From Marisa cornuarietis (Eukaryota > Mollusca > Gastropoda > Architaenioglossa > Ampullariidae), in NCBI GenBank assembly GCA_004794655.1, contig SMMW01000551.1, forward strand, positions 124,001 through 188,000: DNA of 64,000 bases. The letters are read 5' to 3'. Both the position numbers and the translations under genes were made by a program. Position 1 is the first letter of the stretch. Each line of letters begins with the position of its first letter. Under the pieces are notes generated by a model. It worked only from the letters and a program-made list of their open reading frames with translations, was not told the DNA's origin and made no database searches. Positions 56,901-64,000 of this stretch are shown one piece after another.

Positions 56901-59900
56901 TCCTCCTCCTCCCCTCAGCTGACATGGCTAACTACTTTATGAACGTCCAAAGCTTCCTGACATGAGGGGCACAGAAATTTGATATAACGAAGGAAGAATA
57001 GAGCAGTTACCAAAGAAGACCCAAAGAAATTTTCCTTTTTGAACCACATTAAAGACCAACCTGAATGGTTTGTGTTTTTTGCAGATATCGGTAGATATAG
57101 GCGATATAAACATAACATGTAAATTTCAGCCTCCAAAAACCATCCGTTTATTAATTATCCACTAGCAAAGTACGCGATTGGCACCAGCGATCAACGAGCG
57201 GCATTAATAGTGTACTTCATCAGACTAGTGCACCATTCACAACATTGGCAGCAGTCAACACCAAACAGAGCAAGAATGAGCGACAGTTCGGATTATTCGG
57301 ACATTAAAGTCTGCATTTCTCATGCTAAAGTAACAGTTTTTCAGAACCATTCAAAAAATTGACAGCCGTCAACACCAATCAGAGAGAGAGAATGAGCGAC
57401 AGTTCAGGTTAGTGGGACGTTTAAAGTCTGCATTTCTCGTGCTAAAGTAACAGTTTTTCAGAACCACAAGAAATGCAGACTTTCATCATCCCAATAACCC
57501 GAACTGTCGCTCATTCTCTCTCTCTGATTGGTGTTGACGGCTGTCAATGTTCTGAATGGTGCACTAGTGTGACGTAGTACACTGTTAGCGGTGCCTGTTG
57601 ATGGTAAGTGCGAATCATAGCGGATAATTAATTAGCAGATGGGTTTTGGAGGCTAAAATTTACAGGTTAGTTTTATATCGCCTGTATCTACCGATATATG
57701 CAAACATCGCAAACCATTCAGGTTGGTCTTTATAAGTACCCGGCTGTACAGGAATAGAAGGATCTGGAAACATGCCTTGCCCATCTCCTCTCTTGCTGCA
57801 TTTTTTTTGCCCAATCCTTCTGGATTTCAACAGTATGGTCAACTGAGAAAGAACACTTAGACACTCAGATATTAAGCTGAGTACTGTATGTCCCTCTGGC
57901 CTCAGACACTGGTGCTCTAACTACTTGGCAATTTCCTAAGAAATGGAAAATATCAACAGAATGATGAATTTTACTATCCAACTAAGAAATGTGAATCTTG
58001 CATTTACAATCTTTATTTAGTACCATAAGAAGTAAGATTTTTGAATATCATTTAGTTAAAACAAGATTTCTATAAATTGCAGTCTCTTCTTACCTTCATG
58101 CCTTCCAAAATAGCAGCACATTCCTTTTTTAGGATTCTACTTGGCATTTTCATGGCCAGTGATACACCCCTAATTGAAAATGGCAGATGAAATAATTATT
58201 AATGATTATTTACAGGCGCAGTCACATACAATGACAATGACAATGACCAACTTTATTTATCCCAGTGGGCAATTTGAATATGGGCATGTGCTCTAGTTCA
58301 ACAGTGAATGGAAAAAAAAACAAAAAAAAAACATATATATCTATAAAGATTAAAAAAAAAAAAACTTACAGGGAAATCAAGTATACACATACAACATCAC
58401 ACACGCACACACACACCACTGACAGCTCTTCTAACATTAAGCAGCTGGACTGCAGATGGCACAAATGATTTTAGGCGGCACAAATGATTTTAGGTGGCAC
58501 AAATAGATGCAAGTGCATGCACATAGATGCAAGTGCATGCACACTCTAGTGCACATATAAATGGATCGGTGGATTTGCACTGCTCTCTTCTTACGGCTCG
58601 TGAACTCAATTTGGTTTTTCAAAAAGGTATTCTGCAGGCAACCCAATGAGCAGTCAAAAAAACACCTATCTTTCTATGACTGGACTTGTGATGTGGACAG
58701 GAGCATTTGCACCCTGGATCATAGTTTTTTCAGATTATGTGTGCATGCTGGAGCAGCTTTTGCTAGATATAATTCATATTATCTGGCATTCTCTGGACAA
58801 CAATGTTGCATGTTATGTTGCCTGCGTCCATGTCTGTCCATAGGGCGAGGATATGGCACTATATAAATTTACTTTATTATTAACTCCAAACATAAATACA
58901 GAACATTTCTCTTTGTATTTAACTCCAAACATTTCTTAAAGTCTCAAACAATGTAAGCTTAAATTTGTCACAATTTATTATCATTATTAACACAAAATCC
59001 TTGTCACCACCATTATCACCAAAATTATCATCAGGATCATAAATTGTATGGTTATGCCCACAAAGATAATCCATACTTGCGAATGTCTCCAAGCCTGATG
59101 GACACCCTTGCAATTCCTGCTGCACACACATCATCATGCTCGTTTTCCTTATCACTGTTTGTCATCCCCTTTTCATAGTGAGACATGGCATTAATATAGT
59201 CTCCTGTAAACTCCAGCTGCTGTGCATATTCACGTGAGATGTATGGAATCTGTTCTGGTGACAAAGCTTTTGCAAGTTGCAGTGCACTGTCCCAGTGCAG
59301 AAGGTCTCTCCGCATCTGTAGACCAGTAAATGGACTTTTAAATCAATCAAGGCTGGTTGTTGGAGTTTTATGCTGTGCCAGCAACTAAAGCTACATCACG
59401 GCAAGAGACAGCTATATTACATTGAAAGGGTGAAAAAGCAGACCCCCCAGGTGAGACAATAACAACAGAATATAAATAACAATATAAACCAACAAAAAGG
59501 AAAAAGACAATATAAAAGGGTAAATAATGTGTTATTTTTTTTAGGTCATTTGCAGCCTATAAGATCATCATTAAACTAGAGGCTGTAAATAACACCCAAA
59601 ACTTTAAGTTGATGGTAAAGTCTTACTATCTTTAAAAAGGAAAACATATCTGTCAGTTGAGTGGACTTAAACAAGTAAAACTAAGAGCCAGCTGTAAAAA
59701 AAAACTATGGTAGACACTCTGGATGTCAGGACAACTGATTAAAACATGTAAAACAGTAAAGTGTCCCCAGAACCTTGGGCAAACTGGTGGAAGTTCACCA
59801 TAAAAGATGAAGGTGCATGACAAAGGTCGGTCTTATCCTACCTACTAAGTATTACCTTCTCTCAACCCACAGAGCGACCTGGAGGTGGGCAGTCAGAAAG

Positions 59901-61294
59901 ATGGGGAAGGATGGCATGTAGCTTATACTGGTCCAGAGTCTTCCCATTGAAACTGTCATATGGACTGAACATAGGATGAACATAGAAAATGAGGACAGAC
60001 ACAGTCGGATGACAACAGTGACTGCAATTGACTGGGCGACTGACAAGCGGCTTTTGTGGTCTAGTCTGCTTGATGTAAGATCAGATCAGCCTGGCTCACA
60101 CAAACATTGCCTGGGATGCCACCATGTTCAGGGACCCAAATGAAGACAATGTTCTTCCTGTGACGATGAAGAGCCACATGAATGGTATGGAGCTAGACCC
60201 TAAGAGAGTGGTCAAAACAATAGTAAAGAAGAGCCTGGAGTTAAGATAATGAGTCTGAAATGATTAAGAACTTCTGCTCTGAAGATTGATGAATGTGTTG
60301 CAAGGCTAACAGGATTAAAAGACAGCTACTAGTTCATCATTTGGAACTAAGAGTCATCTGTAAAGGTAGAACAAAATCCAGGATAGTCAGAAAGAATTTT
60401 CTGCAGGCATTGAAGAAAGATGAGTTCACTGTTGTCACATTTTTTAAAATGTTATAAGGTCAAGACAAATCTCAGGAAGAGGAAGAGACCAAGGAGGAAC
60501 TTTCACGCTCTACTTGTTGAATATCCACTCTGGCAGCCTGTAAATGAGATGTAACTCAGAGGGATAATGGTTTGAGTTCCTTGCCATGAAGGACATACAG
60601 GGTAGCATGCTGGTGATGAAAAACAGCATGGTAGGCAGGATTTCTGAGGTGATCTTTTGAATGACAAAGAATAGCATAAGTTTTAGACAGTGAAAAGAAA
60701 GTCAGGGTTCCCTAGCATCTGCATGGAAACTTTGTACAGGAGTGACATGAAAAGCACCCAGAAAGATATGGAGCCAATGAGGGTAAGCAGGGTCAAGAAA
60801 TTTGAGACAGAAGTCTCAAGCAGACCACAGATGATGGAGCCATAGTAGAGCTTGGAGTGAACCAGGGCATGAGACAGATGAAGTAAGATGTTGCGGTCCA
60901 CCCCCCATCCCTCAAACTGATATAACCGACTACTTGAAGAATGTCTAATGCTTTTTGACAAGAGAAGCAACAAACAAGCAGTTTTTAGAAGTAATGCTAG
61001 CAAGTGTTCTCTCAATTTATTTATTATATCAAAACAGACAATTCACGAGACATCTAAAACAGAGACGTATCCTGAATTAGATTTAATCAATCAGATTTTT
61101 TGTCTCTACCACTAAAAGGTTGTTTTGTGAGGGAAGTGGCAAGTGTTTCGGATAGGGTGAGCAAAGAAGGGTATGTCTCAAACCTCCAGGGCAGCAGATG
61201 GGTTGCTGGAGTTAAGAAACAAGTCCTGGGCATGGTTGAACTCTCCAAGAAACATGGCAACGTATCCAGCAAGCAGGTTACGGTTTTCAATGTT
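41945..61294 (-). CDS. WDR19: WDR19 / IFT144, C-terminal 629 residues (5' half off the right edge)
   Basis: WDR19 is a subunit of intraflagellar transport complex A, which drives retrograde transport and membrane-protein entry in cilia. Fourteen exons in transcription order are 61184-61294, 59077-59315, 58094-58169, 55402-55484, 53435-53665, 52050-52174, 51455-51564, 50800-50943, 50551-50647, 50302-50426, 49997-50078, 48026-48300, 45633-45709 and 41945-42059. All are bounded by AG and GT, every phase matches, and they sum to 1890 bp (629 codons plus TAG). Recognisable family blocks are [54 protein letters not shown] and [15 protein letters not shown]. The TPR-like helical region ends in paired Cys-x2-Cys motifs (CPMC, CPDC, CPSC, CPMC), the usual C-terminal zinc-binding module. 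Human WDR19 has 1342 residues, so this is roughly its second half. The WD40 propellers must be encoded beyond 64000; I saw no further exon in 61295-64000. Confidence 0.96.
42315..42635. mobile_element. MITE with about 30-bp inverted ends (WDR19 last intron)
   Basis: The left end GTAGGTGAGACATGGAAATC.. (continuing CTCCCACAATT) and the reverse complement of the right end GTAGGACATGAAAATC.. (continuing CTCCCACAATT) match apart from a 3-bp gap and a substitution. The element is about 321 bp, with no coding capacity and no obvious target-site duplication. Confidence 0.55.
42690..43060 (-). mobile_element. RTE LINE fragment
   Basis: A minus-strand relic of the RT C-terminal third. Matches include the words around 'FGHV' (GGCCATGTTGC on the minus strand) and the 'IQVFE..' block. 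It is decayed and separate from the longer fragment starting at 43330. Confidence 0.5.
43330..44715 (-). mobile_element. RTE LINE fragment (RT domain)
   Basis: On the minus strand the relic runs from the start of the RT ('[29 protein letters not shown]', 44354-44605) through a degraded RT core to the 3' blocks near 43360-43480 (counterpart of [17 protein letters not shown]). It has many frameshifts. It lies in the WDR19 last intron. Confidence 0.7.
44735..45300 (-). mobile_element. CR1/L2-type LINE fragment
   Basis: A 152-codon minus-strand frame (45196-44738) encodes '[16 protein letters not shown]'-like sequence, then 'AYLELRRIS', '[20 protein letters not shown]', '[17 protein letters not shown]' and '[10 protein letters not shown]'. 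This is the C-terminal RT thumb region typical of CR1/L2/Rex LINEs, well preserved but 5'-truncated. It abuts the RTE relic at 44715. Confidence 0.8.
46865..47440 (-). mobile_element. RTE LINE fragment
   Basis: The minus-strand 3' end at about 46865 (CTGGTACCAGTTAAGGGAAG) continues into the RT C-terminal region up to 47440, with counterparts of 'RRIQAFEN', 'GCET' and 'RFGTKY'. It is heavily mutated. It lies in a WDR19 intron. Confidence 0.6.
49240..49920 (-). mobile_element. RTE LINE fragment (endonuclease domain)
   Basis: Minus-strand frames carry decayed counterparts of 'RLTLANT..PHK', '[21 protein letters not shown]' (49428-49634) and '[13 protein letters not shown]' (49640-49894), which match the endonuclease half of the intact element. 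It lies in a WDR19 intron, immediately 3' of exon 49997-50078. Confidence 0.7.
52718..52870. mobile_element. Possible pogo/Tigger-like terminus 1
   Basis: TATACAGTAAAACCTCTTAAGAGC-like sequence followed by TTATGAG, ATTATAAC and similar words resembles the end of Tc1/mariner-pogo elements (TA then CAGTNAAACCTC). The opposite end was not found. Confidence 0.35.
53889..53960. mobile_element. Possible pogo/Tigger-like terminus 2
   Basis: TATACAGACAGACCTTGCTA.. with GTCGAACTCAAAGGGATC fits the same type of end (cagaccTcgctaa.tcgaac). No partner end was identified. Confidence 0.35.
54242..54494. mobile_element. piggyBac-like MITE, copy 2 (WDR19 intron)
   Basis: TTAA at 54242-54245 and 54491-54494 flanks a 245-bp element about 90% identical by eye to the copy at 10298-10544, in the same orientation. 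Both ends are conserved (TTCTCTTGGTT .. AATCAAGAGGG). The internal palindrome GCCACGATCGTGGC is identical in both copies. Differences include a TCTTA duplication near the right end. Confidence 0.75.
55735..57045 (-). mobile_element. RNase H-type LINE fragment, split by a 466-bp insert
   Basis: 55735-55879 (3' UTR and Cys-rich end) and 56354-57045 (RNase H region back into RT) match the copies at 59700-61020 and 62000-63500. ORF remnants are frameshifted. It is interrupted by the repeat at 55880-56345. Confidence 0.65.
55872..56353. repeat. Unclassified retroposon-like insert with 8-bp direct repeats
   Basis: AGTACTAC (55872-55879) and AGCACTAC (56346-56353) flank a 466-bp insert. It begins with TACTAAATTAATTTGTATAGCGC, words related to the repeat at 21045. 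It disrupts an alignable LINE copy, so its limits are well defined. No coding capacity; class unknown. Confidence 0.5.
57050..57732. mobile_element. Fold-back element with about 300-bp inverted arms
   Basis: The left arm starts TAAAGACCAACCTGAATGG and the right arm ends with its reverse complement. Similarity continues through GATATCGGTAGATA, GGCGATATAAA, TCAGCCTCCAAAA and AATTATCC, and deep into the element (GAATGAGCGACAGTTC on the left, GAACTGTCGCTCATTC on the right). The left arm contains a tandem duplication of about 110 bp (57258 onward and 57364 onward). Ends at TA are compatible with a TA target. No transposase. Confidence 0.8.
58458..58542 (+). repeat. Two adjacent tandem repeats (19-bp and 20-bp units)
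   Basis: GGCACAAATGATTTTAGGY is repeated 2.5 times (58458 to about 58506), followed by two exact copies of ATAGATGCAAGTGCATGCAC (58503-58542). It lies in a WDR19 intron. Confidence 0.85.
59357..61020 (-). mobile_element. RNase H-type LINE copy, 5'-truncated
   Basis: Reading on the minus strand, the 3' tail at 59357-59410 (GCCGTGATGTAGCTTTAGTT, GCTGGCACAGCATAAAAC) leads back through the 3' UTR, the Cys-rich domain, RNase H and the end of RT (60683-61015, with '[23 protein letters not shown]'). The ORF is broken in several places. It occupies the WDR19 intron between exons 59077-59315 and 61184-61294. Confidence 0.8.
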
Positions 61295-61621
61295 CTAAGA
61301 AAAAAGTATGTTGGCAGGTTACAAAAAGAAGTGCAGATATTTTATTTTGCAATCATCAACTATAACATTCTCTGGGAATTGATACATCCTAATAACATAA
61401 TAATCAAAGGTAAACTACAACAAAACTGCCTTTTTCACTGAAAATCAGCAGACAGCAATTGTTAAACATATAATAATTTCACCTTTAATAAGCGATTACA
61501 AATTATTCTATATTTTATAGAAACACTCTTGAGATAGGAAACACTTATATCTTATGGTAAATATTGGTAATAAAAATGCAACTATGATAAGAGTAAAGAA
61601 GATAGTCTAGTGGTCAAAGGG

Positions 61622-63529
61622 TTTGTTTGTTTGTTTGTTTTTGTTTAACGCGGTGTCCGCAACTAAGGCTATATCTTGGTGAGAAAAAGTCATCTTATTT
61701 TAAAATGTTTTGGGACAAAGAACCCCCAAGTGATAGAGATACGGCATCGTAAAAATTAAAAACCCACACAAAAAACAGGAAACACATTTGAGAGGCGGGA
61801 ACATGTAAAAGGAGTGTTGTGGCCCAAAAAGGCCACCAACCAGAAACTATCAGGGCATAAAAAGCTTAAATCTTATGATAAAGCCCTATCCGCCTTAAAA
61901 AAGGTAAAAATAGCTGCCGATGGGACGGACCTAAACAAAGAAAACAAGGAGCCTTCAGTAAAAAACTGCCAGCGGATACTCTGGAGTCCAGGACAAGTAA
62001 TTAAAACATGTACAACATTAAAAGTTCCTTGACACCAAGGACAAACTGGCGGTGGTTCACCTCGTAAAAGGTGTGACTGCGTGGCATAGGTGTTGTTACG
62101 AATTAAATGCAGTAGCGGTCTGTGTGACGGGTCACCGGCGCTTTGATGGCGTGTTTGACGCCGGCTGACTGGCCGGTCGGCCACGTGACTGTAACCAGGC
62201 GCGCCGAGATCATTCTAGCGGGTGTCTGACGCAAGCCTTGATACCCCAGAATGTTCGGTGTAAGAGTGCGCATGCGTGACGAGTGGATGCTCGATGTTTC
62301 TAGATGTGTTTGTATTGTGTATATAAGCAGTGAGAATGAGTGTTTCAAGGAAGGAAGGCGAGCGAGAGTACAGCAGAGAGTTTGTGCGTGCGTGTACCGC
62401 TGCTAGTTGAGTCAGGCCTGTGTAGCCTTAATTTGTGTAGGCGTGTGTTGCCTTAGTTGGAGTAGGCGTGTATTGCATTGTAGTCAGCGTGTGTCGCTAT
62501 TGTGAACTGAGTCACCGGTGTGTGTTGCCGATTTGATAGAGTGAAGATTGCTGTAGGAACTGGTGAATAAAGCATTTTGGTAGAAAATCTTGACTGCGAA
62601 GACTCTGTTTTCGTGGAGAGGCTGGCACCGCAGATTTAGGACCCATAACGAGCCATTGACGACGACATAGGCGCATGGGACTTATGCTACGTCGTTCAAT
62701 TTAATTACGGACATTTTCAACATCTAACGTTCCACAACGTTTCATCCGTAACAGGTGTGTCCTAGTCTTAGTCTAGAACTACCTCCTCCCGCCGCACAGG
62801 ACGGCATGAAGGCAAGCAGTCTCAAAGAGAGGGAAGGGTGGCATGTAACTTATTTTGGCCCAGAGTGTCCCAGTCGCGTTGCCACAAGGACTGAACATAG
62901 GCCGAGAGGATAGATTTACAGTCTGCTGATACTATCGAGTGAAGTTTAACAGGCGACTGGCATGCAGCCTTGGCGGCCTGGTCTGCTTGAACGTTGCCTG
63001 AGATACCAGCATGGCCAGGAGCCCAAATGAAAACAATGTCTTTTTTCCGTTGGACTAAAGCTGCATGGATAGTGTGAATCTGAACCACAAAGGGGTGGTC
63101 AGAACGTTTGAAGAGAAGGGCTTGGAGATGTCTGAGATGATCAGAATGTTTTGCTCCAAAGAGCGGTGAACATGCTGCAAGGCTAGCAAGATGGCGTGAA
63201 GTTCCGCAGAGAAAATAGAGGGCCTGTTGCGGCTGGCAGGACAAAACTGCTGCCGCAGCTACAGGGCCACCGTTTAGAATTTTGGACCCATCTGTCAAGA
63301 CAGAACAGAATCCAGGATAGTCAGAAAGAAGTTTTTGAAAGTGCTGGAGAAAGATGAGGTCACAAGTGTCACCTTTTTTGAAAGCTGAAAGATTGAGGCG
63401 GATCTCTGGAACAGGAAGAGTCCAAGGAGGAGCTGGTAAGAGAAGGAGAGTCTCTACCTGCTGAATATCTACTCCAGCTGCTTGTAGGTGAGGTGCTTGT
63501 AGGTTAGGTGCAACACGGAATGATACTGG
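61622..63529 (-). mobile_element. RNase H-type LINE copy, youngest in the window, carrying a solo LTR
   Basis: The minus-strand copy has its 3' tail at 61622-61680, shown as a TTTG repeat, and a Cys-rich finger (PPPVCPWCQGTFNVVHVLI, 61873-62060). The solo LTR (62094-62753) is inside it. An uninterrupted RNase H frame follows (63529-62822) with 'VLTDGSKILNGG', 'VFIWAPGHAGISGNVQADQA' and 'AKAACQSP'. It is cut at 63530 by a second LTR-like sequence. Catalytic residues of RNase H (D of TDGS, H of GHAG, D of QADQA) are visible, so this is the best template for the family. Confidence 0.85.
62089..62758. mobile_element. Solo LTR with 5-bp target-site duplication GGTGT
   Basis: GGTGT at 62089-62093 and 62754-62758 flanks a 660-bp sequence. 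It starts TGTTACG and ends CGTAACA, an inverted 7-bp terminal repeat with TG..CA. It contains TATATAAG at 62320-62327 and AATAAA at 62566-62571 in the right order for U3-R-U5. No internal retroviral-like ORFs accompany it. The interrupted LINE sequence resumes exactly on either side, and the empty-site equivalent is visible at 33134-33150. This is an LTR retrotransposon relic (Ty3/gypsy-like is likely but unproven). Confidence 0.88.
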
Positions 63530-64000
63530 TGTCACGGATCGACCCATGACAGTAATGAATGTCAGAAATAGAGTTAGCTCCCTTGTTTGTTTTGTACAGC
63601 AGGGTTAGTGGCCCTTGGGAGATACGTTTGCTATGGATGAAAAGCGCGATGTAAAAGAGGGTATGACGTGGGGTGTCGTCTGGAAGAGCGCAGAAGTTTC
63701 GAGAGAGAGAACAAAAGATGGTTTGAGTGGAATGTACCGGTGTGTGTGTGTGTGTGTGATTTTTGGAGAAAAGTAAAGGAGGTCGGCATTTGGAGTATTG
63801 CTTGGAGTATATAGGCCTAGTGTTTCGCCAGTTGTTGTGTTTCTACTGGTTTATTCAGAAAATTGGAGTATTGTTGTGTGTTTGAAAAGATTCGTCAGTT
63901 GCTGTGTTTCTGCCAGTGGATTCTGTATTGGGAGTAATTGCTGTGCTTTTGGAGATTCGTAGTGGTGTGTATTTCTATATAGTTTCAAGGAGTATTACAG
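63530..64000 (+). mobile_element. Probable second LTR, truncated by the window edge
   Basis: LINE homology stops at TGATACTGG and a new sequence begins TGTCACGGATCG at 63530. It has a GT-microsatellite (63740-63759), a TATATAGG box near 63809 and a following region rich in GTTGTGTTTC words, the same layout as the LTR at 62094. The end and any target-site duplication lie beyond 64000, so it may be solo or the 5' LTR of a full element. Confidence 0.6.

Noticed and set aside
58457..58542. CRISPR-like array of short repeats
   Set aside because: Units are contiguous tandem repeats without unique spacers, in a eukaryotic intron.
61100..61441. 113-codon plus-strand ORF
   Set aside because: It is antisense to WDR19 exon 61184-61294, whose minus-strand protein matches the family; the plus frame is a shadow.
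62094..62753. Full LTR retrotransposon or provirus
   Set aside because: Only one LTR with immediate 5-bp duplications on both sides; no gag, pol or env sequence between, so it is a solo LTR.

Overview
This is a 64 kb piece of an animal nuclear genome. It is intron-rich, AT-rich and packed with transposable elements. The three host genes are metazoan orthologues with canonical GT..AG introns. The repeat mix (RTE-type and RNase H-bearing LINEs, tRNA-derived SINEs, Mutator-like transposase remnants, hAT, piggyBac-like and fold-back MITEs, LTRs) suggests a lophotrochozoan, most likely a mollusc. The phylum is an inference; 'metazoan' is firm.

Host genes. (1) PGAP2, minus strand, about 6.65-12.40 kb: a Golgi membrane protein that remodels the lipid of GPI anchors. 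Four coding exons are present, including a 54-codon first exon; the last exon lies beyond the left edge. (2) ATG13, plus strand, 12.97-35.18 kb: the HORMA-domain subunit of the ULK1/ATG1 autophagy-initiation complex. All seven coding exons can be placed with matching phases and give a complete 482-residue protein. PGAP2 and ATG13 are head to head, with 568 bp between their start codons, so they may share a promoter. (3) WDR19/IFT144, minus strand, 41.95-61.29 kb: an intraflagellar-transport complex A subunit. Fourteen consecutive 3' coding exons give the C-terminal 629 residues; the WD40 half lies beyond the right edge. ATG13 and WDR19 converge tail to tail across a repeat-filled gap of about 6.7 kb.

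Mobile DNA fills the introns and intergenic spaces. One RTE LINE at 24.0-26.9 kb is almost intact but has its endonuclease half inverted inside a single pair of target-site duplications, the mark of twin priming. A second, decayed copy at 38.65 kb has the same layout. An RNase H-type LINE occurs in at least eleven fragments, including a head-to-tail run of 3' ends at 31.8-34.6 kb. A tRNA-headed SINE (two copies, each with its own target-site duplication) ends in this LINE's 3' tail, which points to LINE-driven mobilisation. Nested insertions give a relative chronology: a SINE and a hAT MITE inside one LINE copy, and a solo LTR with a GGTGT duplication inside another LINE copy, whose far end is cut by what looks like a second LTR running off the window.

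I found no operons, CRISPR arrays, rRNA or free-standing tRNA genes. The most interesting content is the LINE-SINE partnership, the inverted RTE insertions, several apparently undescribed MITE or fold-back families, and the compact PGAP2-ATG13 promoter.
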